Source: CAYSSG01 sp964433635
Lineage (GTDB): Bacteria > Atribacterota > Phoenicimicrobiia > Phoenicimicrobiales > Stramentimicrobiaceae
NCBI GenBank assembly: GCA_964433635.1
Contig: CAYSSG010000040.1
Coordinates: 1-16,000, forward strand
Length of the DNA: 16,000 nt
Reading direction: 5' to 3'
The stretch's first letter is position 1. Each line of letters starts with the position of its first letter. The position numbers and the translations under genes are program-made. The notes under the pieces were generated by a model that saw nothing but the letters and a program-made list of their open reading frames with translations, made no database searches and was not told where the DNA came from. Shown here one piece after another: positions 1 to 8,821 of this stretch.

Positions 1-447
1 ATCGCACAATACTACATAAATAACATAAAACATCCGGATATCATATTACCTTGCATCTGGTCCCCGCCTATAGATAAACCTAATACAGAAACACTCACCA
101 CTCATCACTCACCACTCACTACTCACCACTCACAACTCACAACTCACCACTCACCACTCACAACTCACAACTCACAACTCACCACTTCCCACGTATGGCA
201 TCTTTTCGTTATCCGTACACCTTGCCGTGAGAAAATACAACAATATCTGCATGTTAATAATATCCAGACTCTTGTTCATTATCCCATACCTCCTCATAAG
301 CAGAAAGCCTTTAAGGAATTGAATCATTTAAACCTTCCTGTTACAGAAAAAATTCATGATGAAGTACTTAGCTTGCCAATAAGCCAGATAATGACTAAAG
401 AAGAAAGCAAGCTGGTTGTTGGTTTTCTGAACGACTATGTACAGTAA
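1..447 (+). CDS. Sugar aminotransferase, DegT/DnrJ/EryC1/StrS family (FdtB-like), 3' part only
   Basis: The frame is open from base 1 to a TAA at 445-447, so this is the last 148 residues of a gene that starts upstream. The C-terminal part carries typical motifs of PLP-dependent nucleotide-sugar aminotransferases such as FdtB/QdtB, which aminate a dTDP-keto-6-deoxyhexose: HVWHLFVIR (from residue 64), TLVHYPIPPHKQ, LPVTEKIHDEVLSLPIS and a final EE-containing helix. The PLP lysine would lie upstream. The first residues (NIKHPDIILP) also fit the family, so the frame is the same on both sides of an inserted heptamer repeat (94-184). That insert adds roughly 30 residues rich in Leu, Thr, His and Ser between two family motifs that normally lie only about ten residues apart. 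The gene probably supplies an aminosugar to the polysaccharide made by the downstream genes. The family is clear; the exact sugar is not. Confidence 0.85.
   Translation: MAQYYINNIKHPDIILPCIWSPPIDKPNTETLTTHHSPLTTHHSQLTTHHSPLTTHNSQLTTSHVWHLFVIRTPCREKIQQYLHVNNIQTLVHYPIPPHKQKAFKELNHLNLPVTEKIHDEVLSLPISQIMTKEESKLVVGFLNDYVQ
94..184 (+). repeat. Tandem 7-bp repeat tract (13 units) inside the aminotransferase gene
   Basis: There are thirteen consecutive heptamers of the form CTCACMA: CTCACCA and CTCACAA are the main variants, with one CTCATCA (101-107) and one CTCACTA (115-121). A degenerate fourteenth unit (CTTCCCA) follows at 185-191. Three units make 21 bp, so the encoded peptide repeats every seven residues as LTTH(H/N)S(P/Q). 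The CTCACMA strand has no stop codon in any frame, because three units run through all phases, while the opposite strand contains TGA in all phases. Seven is not a multiple of three, so gaining or losing one or two units shifts the downstream frame into a stop at 228-230 or 320-322. Confidence 0.95.
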
Positions 448-528
448 TAAATCCGTAATCTGCTTTTATACTGGAAATGAATATTGTTTTTTATAAGAGA
501 AACCTTATGGGTATCAAAGACCTTGTCA

Positions 529-2016
529 ATGACTGAACAGCAATCTTCTTATCGCCAGATAATGAAGGCCACCTCTATTTTCGGCGGGGTCCAGGTCTTT
601 AATGTTATCATTTCAATTATCCGTTCAAAAGTAATTGCAGTACTGCTTGGTCCTGCAGGGATGGGTATAGCCAGTCTGCTAAAATCAACCACTGATCTGA
701 TAGGCAGTTTGTCAAATATGGGATTGAAAGCAAGTGCAGTAAGAAATATCGCAACAGCTTATGGGTCAGGAGATGCTGAAAAAGTAGGAGGAGTAGTTTC
801 TGTATTCAGAAGACTTGTTTGGATTACAGGTATACTGGGTACTCTGATAACACTAATTCTTGCTCCCTGGTTAAGTGAAATCACTTTTGGGAACAGAGAC
901 TATACCTTAGGTTTTATGTGGATCTCGGTTACATTGCTTTTTACTCAGTTAAATGACGGACAATTGGCAATATTACAGGGATTACGGAGGCTTAAAAGTC
1001 TTGCAAAAGCAAATCTGGCAGGAACAGCATCTGCATTGATTATATCAATACCGGTTTATTATTTTTTCAGACTCAAAGGCATTGTACCGGCTATTATCAT
1101 TACTGCAGGTACAACATTATTCTTTAGCTGGTTTTTTGCTCGCAAAATTATAATAAACAGGATTGTAATAACTAAAAGGCTGTTTAAAACAGAAGGTGCT
1201 GATATGTTGAGGATGGGTGTCATGCTTAGCCTGAGCTCAATAATTGGTCTGGGTACATCATACATCATCAGGATCTTTATCAGTCACAAAGGAGGAGTTG
1301 AACAGGTCGGCTTGTATAATGCCGGCTTTTCATTCATTAATTCGTATGTAGGGATGGTTTTTACTGCAATGGGTACAGATTACTTTCCGAGGTTGTCTGG
1401 TTTAGTTCACGACAGGAAGAAATTAATGACCACTGTTAATAATCAGGCAGAAGTTGCACTTTTATTACTGGCTCCTATTATTACAATTTTTCTTGTATTT
1501 ATAAACTGGGTAGTTATTTTGTTTTATTCCACCGAATTTACTGAAGTAAACAATATGATTCATTATGCAGCGCTGGGCATATTCTTTAAAGCAATAAGCT
1601 GGCCTATTTCATACATATTTATAGCAAAAGGGCATACAAGGCTGTTTTTTTTCAGTGAGCTTATTGCAAATCTGTACTTTTTGTTGTTAAATATAATAGG
1701 CTATACTTATGGAGGTCTGGATGGTTTGGGTATTTCTTTTATAGTAAATTTCTTCCTTTACTTTGTACAGGTGTTCGTAATTGCCAAAGTAAAATATGAT
1801 TTTTTTTATAACAAGGAATTTTTTAAAATATTCACTATACAGTTTATAACAGGGATTTTATGCTTTATCAATGTTAAATTACTTGTTTCTCCTCTTGTTT
1901 ACATTATAGGTTCAATTATGATAACTTTCTCTGTTATATATTCTCTGAAGGAATTAAACAAAAGAATGGATTTAAAATCGCTGTTAACAGAAAGGTTTGT
2001 AAAAAATGACAGATAA
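529..2016 (+). CDS. wzx: Wzx-type polysaccharide flippase (O-antigen translocase)
   Basis: This is a 495-residue inner-membrane protein of the MOP/Wzx superfamily. It is expected to flip undecaprenyl-diphosphate-linked repeat units from the cytoplasmic to the periplasmic face. The N-terminus SYRQIMKATSIFGGVQ followed by RSKVIAVLLGPAGMGI is the usual opening of Bacteroidetes O-antigen translocases. About a dozen hydrophobic segments are spread along the whole length, as expected for this family. The frame extends upstream to a TTG at 484, but the ATG at 529 (MTEQQSSYRQ) matches the usual start, so I chose it. The stop is followed one base later by the ATG of the next gene, which suggests translational coupling. 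The gap to the aminotransferase is 81 bp with no clear promoter. T8 runs at 1645-1652 and 1800-1807 are probably just AT-rich coding sequence. The family call is secure; the substrate cannot be read from the sequence. Confidence 0.93.
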   Translation: MTEQQSSYRQIMKATSIFGGVQVFNVIISIIRSKVIAVLLGPAGMGIASLLKSTTDLIGSLSNMGLKASAVRNIATAYGSGDAEKVGGVVSVFRRLVWITGILGTLITLILAPWLSEITFGNRDYTLGFMWISVTLLFTQLNDGQLAILQGLRRLKSLAKANLAGTASALIISIPVYYFFRLKGIVPAIIITAGTTLFFSWFFARKIIINRIVITKRLFKTEGADMLRMGVMLSLSSIIGLGTSYIIRIFISHKGGVEQVGLYNAGFSFINSYVGMVFTAMGTDYFPRLSGLVHDRKKLMTTVNNQAEVALLLLAPIITIFLVFINWVVILFYSTEFTEVNNMIHYAALGIFFKAISWPISYIFIAKGHTRLFFFSELIANLYFLLLNIIGYTYGGLDGLGISFIVNFFLYFVQVFVIAKVKYDFFYNKEFFKIFTIQFITGILCFINVKLLVSPLVYIIGSIMITFSVIYSLKELNKRMDLKSLLTERFVKNDR

Positions 2017-2017
2017 A

Positions 2018-3907
2018 ATGAAAATTTTACTTTTCAATCTGGGCTCTGTGGAAGAGAGAATAGATGCATGGGGGATAGAAGGATTTAAATCAATATTTGA
2101 GCAGGATGTTATATTATGGGGACCAATACCAGACCATGTTTTTACTTATGGCAACAAGGAAATCCCTGTGTTAAGCATTTTTCATGAGATGTCTATTGCA
2201 GATGTATTTAATAAACTACCTCAAAATTGGATTCCTGATGTTGTTACATGCGACACTTCTGTTTTGAACTATGTGCCTGATATTTATTTATGTCCTTCAA
2301 AAACTCTTGTTTTCACCCGCGATGCATGGGCAGACACCATTTATAACAGAGCACTGGTTGAATTTTTCGATTTTGTTAATTATGGAATTGTTGACCGGTC
2401 TGTATATAATAATTTTAAAACAAATTTGTTGCCTCTTTCAAATTGTGCTGTTACCCTGCCTGAATCAGATGCTGTCCTTGCTGTTTTTGAAAAACGTGAT
2501 ATAGATGTTCTTTCTATTGCAAATTATGACAGTGGATTTTATCATGAGAGATATAAGACGATGTTTAATGTATCCGGGTTAAAAAAATCAGGTATTGACA
2601 TTAAATTTGTAATGGGGATAAAAAGAGCTGAGATAAACAGTTACTACCAAAGAAGCAAGATAGTTCTTGACTGGGCTCATACTTTGTCTAACCGTTCGTT
2701 TGAAGCTGCTTTGAATGGCTGTCTGCTTTTTAGTCATCAGGATAATCCTGTACTGAAAGAATTTTGGGTGCCATGGGAAGACTACATTCCGTATAATGAA
2801 GATAATATTCATGAACTATTGTCATATTATCTCGATCATCCGGAACTTGTAAAAAAGATTACATCCGGAACATATAAAAAAGTGAAAAGTATTCCATCAA
2901 GTATGGGGCAATCTTACTGGGAACAGATAAATATTGTATATAATACAAATGTTGATATTGTAAGCAGGATAAAGAGAAACAAACAGTTGTCTGTATCGGA
3001 GATTAATCATCGGCTTTCTACTCCTTTATTGTATAATTATAATTATAACACAGCATTCCCGGAAGAATGGAAGGAGATTTATTTTAAACGTATAAATGTT
3101 TCTCTTGAATCTTCTGTTGAACCAGATGAGAGAATTCGACCATTGATTGAAGCGGGAAAGTTATCTCTTCTGTTAAACGAAACAAAATTATGTGAGAAAT
3201 ATCTTTCCGGGCTCGAGAAATTATTGCCGGATTATGCATGGTTATGGTATTTAAGAGCCAGACTGTCTTTTATTGACCAAAAATACCAGGATACTTTGGA
3301 ATATGCAGATAGAGCAATATCATGCTGTAAAAAAAATCCCGGTTTGATAAAGAAGTATATTTTACCCCTGAATGAACATAACAATAATTGTGATGGCCGC
3401 AGAATAACAGATTATTTATGGCAATCGGCGCTTGGGCATAACAATGAGTTTCAGGGAAAGGCACTCTTTTTTATGTGCTGGGATATAAAAGGTGATATAT
3501 TATCAAAACAAGGTTCTTCTTCAGAGGCAATATTTGCATATAAGGAGGCTCTTTCTTATGTCAGTATTCCGGACTGTGCGGATAAGCTTTGCGAATTGTG
3601 TGTGCATTCGGGAGATTATGATACTATAAATACTGTTTACAGCAATGCGAAGAAAAATATTCCCTATTCAAGCAGTCTTCTTTTGTATGAAGCATATGCA
3701 CTCCTTAATCAGAATAAGAAAAAAATAAGTGTAAAACTACTCCGGGAACATCGGGATTCGCTAAGGAGTTTTTTCGGCAAACGTCGTTTGTTATTTATTA
3801 AACGATCAATAAACATCTTATTGATTATACAATTTTTGGGTAAACGTACCATGGGTAAGTCAATAATTAAAATAATTGAAATATTAAAACATAACAACCA
3901 GAACTGA
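2018..3907 (+). CDS. CgeB-like glycosyltransferase with C-terminal TPR-like extension
   Basis: This protein has 629 residues from the ATG at 2018; an in-frame ATG at 2006 would add four residues and overlap wzx by 11 bases. I prefer 2018 because MKILLFNLG is a natural first beta-strand of a GT-B fold and because two other junctions in this operon are also stop-N-ATG. Around residues 212-290 it has a segment like the Glyco_trans_1_2/CgeB domain: RSKIVLDWAHTLSNRSFEAAL, then NGCLLFS, a WEDYIPY-type segment and a trailing helix. This is the nucleotide-sugar half of a GT-B enzyme. From about residue 375 to 590 the sequence becomes helical with TPR-like pairs, for example WLWYLRARLSFIDQKYQDTL and ALFFMCWDIKGDILSKQG. 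The C-terminus is very basic. It is probably a cytoplasmic transferase adding one sugar of the repeat unit; the TPR part may bind partners. Donor and acceptor are unknown. Confidence 0.75.
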   Translation: MKILLFNLGSVEERIDAWGIEGFKSIFEQDVILWGPIPDHVFTYGNKEIPVLSIFHEMSIADVFNKLPQNWIPDVVTCDTSVLNYVPDIYLCPSKTLVFTRDAWADTIYNRALVEFFDFVNYGIVDRSVYNNFKTNLLPLSNCAVTLPESDAVLAVFEKRDIDVLSIANYDSGFYHERYKTMFNVSGLKKSGIDIKFVMGIKRAEINSYYQRSKIVLDWAHTLSNRSFEAALNGCLLFSHQDNPVLKEFWVPWEDYIPYNEDNIHELLSYYLDHPELVKKITSGTYKKVKSIPSSMGQSYWEQINIVYNTNVDIVSRIKRNKQLSVSEINHRLSTPLLYNYNYNTAFPEEWKEIYFKRINVSLESSVEPDERIRPLIEAGKLSLLLNETKLCEKYLSGLEKLLPDYAWLWYLRARLSFIDQKYQDTLEYADRAISCCKKNPGLIKKYILPLNEHNNNCDGRRITDYLWQSALGHNNEFQGKALFFMCWDIKGDILSKQGSSSEAIFAYKEALSYVSIPDCADKLCELCVHSGDYDTINTVYSNAKKNIPYSSSLLLYEAYALLNQNKKKISVKLLREHRDSLRSFFGKRRLLFIKRSINILLIIQFLGKRTMGKSIIKIIEILKHNNQN

Positions 3908-3986
3908 CCTGTTTTATTGTATATTTTGGCATTAGGCTAAGATTTAATGATAAGGATAACAGATACTTAAAAGCTTAATAAGGAGT

Positions 3987-5327
3987 ATGGGAAAGACAGC
4001 CGTTTTTGGTAAATTAAATACTGAATTATACAGCAGGTCATTATTTGATTACCTATATGTGTTTGTTATGATCATTTATGCAGGCATGGCAAATGAATTT
4101 GTCCGTTCTTTTGGCACTGAAAAGCCTATGGCTGTAGTATTGCCGGTAACATTAAGTTTTATCCTGGCACTAAAATATAAGATAACTCTTAATAAAAAAA
4201 TATATCTGCTATTATTGGGATATGTAATATACAATTTTGTGCTGGCACTTAAATTCAAGGCAATTTATCCAATTTTTTTCGGTTATCTGGTTATAAATTT
4301 TCTTATTACATATATTACTGTTAAGGCTCTGAAATTAAGTTTTTTTGTAATATATGAAAAACTACTTTATTTCCTTACTGTTATTGCTTTGGTTTTGTGG
4401 TTGATACAGATCTCTATGGGAGGCGATAACCTGTTATTACTATTGAGCAGGATCCCGTCAATAGAAACATTTTCAACTGTTACATGGGGAGGTCTAAATA
4501 TTATTATTTACTCTGTACAACCCATCATAAATCTTATCTCATCTAATTCAACTATAGCCCGTAATTGCGGATTCGCGTGGGAACCGGGTGCTTTTGCAGT
4601 CTATTTATGTCTGGCAATCTTTATTAATTTATTTCTGATAAAAACAGAGAAAAAATTCAATTCGCGGTTCTGGATATTTCTTATTGGCCTCCTTTCAACA
4701 CAGTCAACAACAGGGTATGTGATTTTTATACTGATTATGATCTTTTTCCTGTTTCAGAAGAATATAAAAATTGTCTTAATTCTTTTGCCTTTCCTCATAC
4801 TGGGGGTTGTGTTTATTTTTTCCCTTCCATTTATGAGAGATAAAATTATTGAAGTGTTTGAAGAGGCAAATCGTGTGGATGTGATTGTAGAAGAATCAAT
4901 TGGTGTTGACAGAGCCAGAAATCCACAACGTTTTGCGTCATTTATAATTGCAATGCGTGATTTTAAAAATAATCCTGTTCTTGGATTTGGTGGGCAGGTG
5001 GAAGAACGGTGGTATCATAAAATAGGATCAAATATTGCTCCTATATCAGGCATAGGCAATTTGCTTGCTCAGTATGGGATGGTAGGGTTTTTATTTTTTA
5101 TAGTGTTATTGACTAAAAATTCCGAAACATTTTCTCAATTCTTTGCTTATAATGGCAGGTATTTATTTTTGCTGATAATTCTGTTGATAACTATTAGTTA
5201 TAGTATTGTTTTTACAGTTATTATTATGTCTTTCTGGATGTTCTTTTTTTTTGAGGATATGCCACATGCAACTATTGTGAATAATGAAAATACCGGTAAT
5301 CCAGTAAGAGATACCATAAATAAGTAA
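3987..5327 (+). CDS. wzy: Wzy-type O-antigen/capsule polymerase
   Basis: This is a 446-residue, very hydrophobic protein with about 10-12 membrane segments and one long polar loop at about residues 285-350. That layout is typical of Wzy/O-antigen ligase family polymerases, which join lipid-linked repeat units in the periplasm. Recognisable local motifs are RNCGFAWEPGAFAVYL (about residue 191), STQSTTGY, and RFASFIIAMRDFKNNPVLGFG in the polar loop region. Wzy proteins diverge strongly, so the call rests on topology, these motifs and the position beside a flippase and several glycosyltransferases. AGGAG lies at 3981-3985, only one base before the ATG, which is too close for a normal Shine-Dalgarno. 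The 79-bp gap before the gene holds no clear promoter. A T9 run at 5244-5252 codes for consecutive Phe residues near the C-terminus. The linkage formed is unknown. Confidence 0.85.
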   Translation: MGKTAVFGKLNTELYSRSLFDYLYVFVMIIYAGMANEFVRSFGTEKPMAVVLPVTLSFILALKYKITLNKKIYLLLLGYVIYNFVLALKFKAIYPIFFGYLVINFLITYITVKALKLSFFVIYEKLLYFLTVIALVLWLIQISMGGDNLLLLLSRIPSIETFSTVTWGGLNIIIYSVQPIINLISSNSTIARNCGFAWEPGAFAVYLCLAIFINLFLIKTEKKFNSRFWIFLIGLLSTQSTTGYVIFILIMIFFLFQKNIKIVLILLPFLILGVVFIFSLPFMRDKIIEVFEEANRVDVIVEESIGVDRARNPQRFASFIIAMRDFKNNPVLGFGGQVEERWYHKIGSNIAPISGIGNLLAQYGMVGFLFFIVLLTKNSETFSQFFAYNGRYLFLLIILLITISYSIVFTVIIMSFWMFFFFEDMPHATIVNNENTGNPVRDTINK

Positions 5328-5372
5328 AACATTAAAAGGTGTATTTCATCAACATAGTGCTTCTGAAAATAG

Positions 5373-6572
5373 ATGAATAAGTTAAAAATCAATAAAATTT
5401 TATTTGTTACATCTGAAGCTTTTCCTTTTGGAATGGCCGCCACAGCCAGAATAATATGCTTATGCAAGGGATTTAAGGTAAATGGGATTGACACTCAGGT
5501 CATGAGTACATATAAATATGGAATGAAGGATGATAATTTCCTAAACCCCTCATCTGGAGAATATGAAGGAATAAAGTTCAAAAATGTTTTTACCACAACA
5601 ATAAAAAGTACTTTTTTACTGCGACGGATTATAGATGAATACTCAAAATTCATCCTTATTTTTATAAAGTGCTTAAAAATTGTAAACAAAGAAACTCTCA
5701 TTTATTATTATTCACCTGAATTACTTCCTGCAATATCTGTAAAGTTATTATCCCTGATCAAGGGATCTTTAATTATTAAAGAGGAGACAGAACATCCATT
5801 AGTAAGAGTTACCGGTAAAAATTTGTTTCATAAATTTATGTTTATGAAGTGTCATTATCATTTGTTTGATGGATTGTTTGTTATAACACAAAACCTGGCA
5901 GATTATTTTTTAAAAGAACGTGGCTATAAAAAACCTTTGTATATTTTACCTATGGTTGTTGATCTTAGCCAGTTTGATCGAAATACTGCGGGTGGGAAAA
6001 ATGAAATAGTATTCTCGGGAGTGCTTGATGACAGGAAGGAAGGATTAGACAAAATAATAAAGGCATTTTCGAAAGTTGTATTCAAATATCCATCATACAC
6101 ATTGCATATCTATGGCCGTCCGGAGAAAGAAAATAAGATGGACAAATACTATGAACTTATTTCTGAACTTGATGTTGATAGTAAAGTTAAGTTCCATGGT
6201 TATATTATACATGATAAGCTTAGTAAGGTTCTATGCAGAGCAAAAATCCTGATATTTGCAAGACCTCCCAGCCTACAGGCCGATTATGGATTTTCTACAA
6301 AATTAGGAGAATACCTCGCCACCGGAAACCCTGTTGTCGCAACAAATACAGGTGAGGCGGGGAAGTACCTTAAAGACAGAGTGAGTGTGTTTTTTTGTCA
6401 ATCGAATGAAGAATCAATAGCTTCTACCATGTCGGACATCATAAGTCATTATAAGTTTGCTTTAAATGTAGGAGAGAAAGGAAGATCTGTTGTTAATGAG
6501 AATTTTAATAATATCACTGAAACAAGAAAGGTCCTGGATAATATTGAAAAATTGTTATATCCAAGGCCATAA
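5373..6572 (+). CDS. Glycosyltransferase, GT4-like (GT-B fold)
   Basis: This is a 399-residue GT-B glycosyltransferase. The N-terminal half opens with KILFVTSEAFPFGMAATAR, a beta-strand followed by a glycine-containing loop. The C-terminal half has the donor-binding features of family GT4: a strand and loop EIVFSGVLDDRKEGLDKII, a GRPE segment, FHGYI, and GFSTKLGEYLATGNPVVATNTGE (starting near residue 305). In the EX7E motif the second Glu is present (about residue 313) but the first position is Tyr. The form FxTKLxEYLATGxPVV is a recognisable variant within the superfamily, so this need not mean loss of activity. The protein is probably cytoplasmic or peripherally membrane-bound, and adds one sugar to the lipid-linked unit. 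It lies 45 bp after wzy with no clear promoter between. The sugar is not predictable from sequence alone. Confidence 0.85.
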   Translation: MNKLKINKILFVTSEAFPFGMAATARIICLCKGFKVNGIDTQVMSTYKYGMKDDNFLNPSSGEYEGIKFKNVFTTTIKSTFLLRRIIDEYSKFILIFIKCLKIVNKETLIYYYSPELLPAISVKLLSLIKGSLIIKEETEHPLVRVTGKNLFHKFMFMKCHYHLFDGLFVITQNLADYFLKERGYKKPLYILPMVVDLSQFDRNTAGGKNEIVFSGVLDDRKEGLDKIIKAFSKVVFKYPSYTLHIYGRPEKENKMDKYYELISELDVDSKVKFHGYIIHDKLSKVLCRAKILIFARPPSLQADYGFSTKLGEYLATGNPVVATNTGEAGKYLKDRVSVFFCQSNEESIASTMSDIISHYKFALNVGEKGRSVVNENFNNITETRKVLDNIEKLLYPRP

Positions 6573-6623
6573 GTAATTTGTTAATCAGCTTTTCACATTA
6601 AGGTTTATTGGAGATTATTTGAA

Positions 6624-7715
6624 ATGAGGGTACTTTTCTTTATTGATTCACTGCGAGCAGGAGGTAAGGAAAGACGTTTGGTTGAACTCTTAAAGTGGCT
6701 TAAGTCCAACAGTAAACTTGATTTTGAATTGATAGTTATGAGCTATGATATCCATTATCAGGAGATAATGGATATTGGTGTTTGTATTCATTACGTCATT
6801 AGAAAGACAAAAAAAGACATTTTAATTTTCAAAAGATTATTTGATATATGTAAAGCATACAAGCCCGATCTGATCCATTGTTGGGACAGCATGACGGCTA
6901 TTTATAGTGTTCCTGTATGCAGGTTATTAAAAATACCCCTGATCAATGGAATGGTTATAGATTCTCCCGTAAAAAGAAACATTTTCAATAAATACTGGTT
7001 GAGAGCAAAAATTACTTTTCCATTCTCAAAAGTAATTGTGGGTAATTCTATTTCAGGTCTAGTGGCATACAAAGCACCTGCACGTAAAAGTCAGGTTATT
7101 CATAATGGATTTAATTTTAGTCGTATTGAAAATATTAACAGTAGTGATGAAATAAGGAAACAATTAAATATACAAAGTGGTTTTGTAATCGGGATGGTTG
7201 CTTCTTTCTCAGGATATAAAGACTATAAAACATATTATGAAGGGGCAAAACTTGTTTTATCAAAAAGATCAGATCTTACCTTTCTTGCAATAGGCAGTCA
7301 TACGGACAGTGATGAATCAATTAATCTTGTAGAAAAAAAATATCAGAACAGTTTCCGCTTTCTCGGGAAAAAACAGGAAGTTGAATCCTATATCAATGCT
7401 ATGGATATATGTGTCCTGGTTACTTTTACAGAAGGTATCTCAAATGCAATACTTGAATATATGGCATTAAGTAAGCCTGTTGTTGCTACAGAAGGAGGAG
7501 GTACAAGCGAGCTCGTGTCAGACGGTCAAACAGGTTTTCTAATAAAGCGATCAGATTCCGGAGATTTTGCTGAAAAACTGGAACATCTTTTAAATGATCC
7601 TGTTCTTAGGAAGAAAATGGGAGAAGCCGGGAAGAAAAGAATTGAAGAATATTTTTCTATCGATAAAATGAGTTCAAAATATATCGATCTTTATAATTCT
7701 GTGTATAACAAATAA
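6624..7715 (+). CDS. Glycosyltransferase family 4 (GT-B fold)
   Basis: This is a 363-residue classical GT4 enzyme. Near the N-terminus, FIDSLRAGGKERRLVELL has the glycine-rich acceptor-side loop seen in retaining GT4 glycosyltransferases. PDLIHCWDS follows in the middle of the N-terminal domain. The C-terminal domain has HNGFNFSRI, then GMVASFSGYKDY, FLGKKQEVESYI, and a complete EX7E motif in TEGISNAILEYMA (Glu270 and Glu278), followed by KPVVATEGGGTSELVSDGQTGFL. It is expected to act at the cytoplasmic face of the membrane during repeat-unit assembly. It starts 51 bp after the previous gene and is probably in the same transcript. Family confidence is high, but the donor sugar and the linkage cannot be inferred. 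Confidence 0.92.
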   Translation: MRVLFFIDSLRAGGKERRLVELLKWLKSNSKLDFELIVMSYDIHYQEIMDIGVCIHYVIRKTKKDILIFKRLFDICKAYKPDLIHCWDSMTAIYSVPVCRLLKIPLINGMVIDSPVKRNIFNKYWLRAKITFPFSKVIVGNSISGLVAYKAPARKSQVIHNGFNFSRIENINSSDEIRKQLNIQSGFVIGMVASFSGYKDYKTYYEGAKLVLSKRSDLTFLAIGSHTDSDESINLVEKKYQNSFRFLGKKQEVESYINAMDICVLVTFTEGISNAILEYMALSKPVVATEGGGTSELVSDGQTGFLIKRSDSGDFAEKLEHLLNDPVLRKKMGEAGKKRIEEYFSIDKMSSKYIDLYNSVYNK

Positions 7716-7771
7716 CCAACTATTTCGTAGAAGGATAACAAACCGGTTAATCCTGATACAGATGTGCAAAT

Positions 7772-8821
7772 ATGAAAAAGAAGGTACTGATTATTGCTAC
7801 TTCAAAGAAAGCCAGGGGAGGAATAAACTCTGTTATCAGAGCTTATTCTCAGACTGATTTATGGAATAAATGGCGGTGCTATTGGCTTGAATCTCATATT
7901 GACACAAATTATTTAATGAAATTATGGTTCTTTTTCAGATCCATTTTCCAGTTTCTTTTTTTATTACCCACAAGCCAGATTGTACATATTCATTTCAGTG
8001 AACCTCCGTCTGCTTTCAGAAAATTGTTTTTTTTAAAATTATCCAGACTTTTACATAAGAAAGTAATAGCTCATTTTCATTCTTATAGTACTACAACTAC
8101 TATTGATGGGAAATCACAGAACCTCTATTCCCTTATCTTCAGGTTGTCTGACATAGTTTTCGTTTTGTCTGAAAGCTGGAAGAAATGGATAACAGAAAAA
8201 TGGCCTGAGTTTTCTGAAAAGTTGGTGATATTATATAATCCCTGTGTTAAAGTTGATCCAGTAGATTACAGAAAAGATGCAAAAACCATTCTGTTTGCGG
8301 GAGCTTTAATTAAAAGGAAGGGATATTCTGATCTGATAAATGGTTTTGCCAGCATATCCGGACGTTTTACTGACTGGAAAGTGATTTTTGCAGGTAACGG
8401 AGAGATAGAAAGAGCTAAACAGATGGCAGCTGATCTTAATGTCTCAGATCAGATTGAATTCAAAGGGTGGGTTGAAGGAGAGGAGAAGGATAAAATTTTC
8501 AGGGATGCTGCACTTTTTTGTCTTCCAAGTTATGCCGAAGGTTTTCCCATGGCTGTTCTTGATGCCTGGTCCTATGGGTTGCCTGTTATAACTACCCCTG
8601 TAGGGGGATTACCCGATATTCTTGTCGATAGGAAAAATGCGATCATAATCAGGCCTGGCGAACCAGAAGATATTTCAAAGGCGCTTGCAGACTTAATTAC
8701 GAATGAAGAAAAGAGAATACATTTATCCCAAGAGTCATTAAAACTGAGTAAAAATTTATTTAGCCTTGATAAAATTGTTGAGAAACTTGATGATGTATAT
8801 ACTTTTTTGACAAAAAACTGA
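7772..8821 (+). CDS. Glycosyltransferase family 4 (GT-B fold)
   Basis: This is a 349-residue GT4 protein. The N-terminus KKVLIIATSKKARGGINSVI contains the glycine-rich loop, followed by VHIHFSEPPSAFRK and HFHSYS, typical of the acceptor domain. The C-terminal donor domain has ILFAGALIKRKGYSDLI, VIFAGNGEIERA, FKGWVEGEEKD and AEGFPMAVLDAWSYGLPVITTPVGG. The EX7E motif here is EX7D (Glu256, Asp264), a conservative change found in many members of this subgroup. A hydrophobic, Phe-rich stretch at about residues 50-65 may help membrane attachment. The gene follows its neighbour by 56 bp and precedes the GT26 gene by 65 bp. It probably adds one sugar to the repeat unit; the exact sugar is unknown. 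Confidence 0.91.
   Translation: MKKKVLIIATSKKARGGINSVIRAYSQTDLWNKWRCYWLESHIDTNYLMKLWFFFRSIFQFLFLLPTSQIVHIHFSEPPSAFRKLFFLKLSRLLHKKVIAHFHSYSTTTTIDGKSQNLYSLIFRLSDIVFVLSESWKKWITEKWPEFSEKLVILYNPCVKVDPVDYRKDAKTILFAGALIKRKGYSDLINGFASISGRFTDWKVIFAGNGEIERAKQMAADLNVSDQIEFKGWVEGEEKDKIFRDAALFCLPSYAEGFPMAVLDAWSYGLPVITTPVGGLPDILVDRKNAIIIRPGEPEDISKALADLITNEEKRIHLSQESLKLSKNLFSLDKIVEKLDDVYTFLTKN

Noticed and set aside
484..528. TTG start extending wzx by 15 residues
   Set aside because: The extension does not resemble the family, while the ATG at 529 gives the usual N-terminus.
3908..3986. Internal promoter before wzy
   Set aside because: The closest match to TAnnTTTG in this gap is ATATTTTG, with the first two bases wrong, and no well-placed TTTG lies upstream. 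I do not list it.
5244..5252. T9 homopolymer near the 3' end of wzy (also T8 runs in wzx at 1645-1652 and 1800-1807) as possible phase-variation tracts
   Set aside because: Runs of 8-9 T are expected in AT-rich genes for membrane proteins with many Phe codons. All reading frames are intact, and nothing sets these apart from others of the same length in the window.
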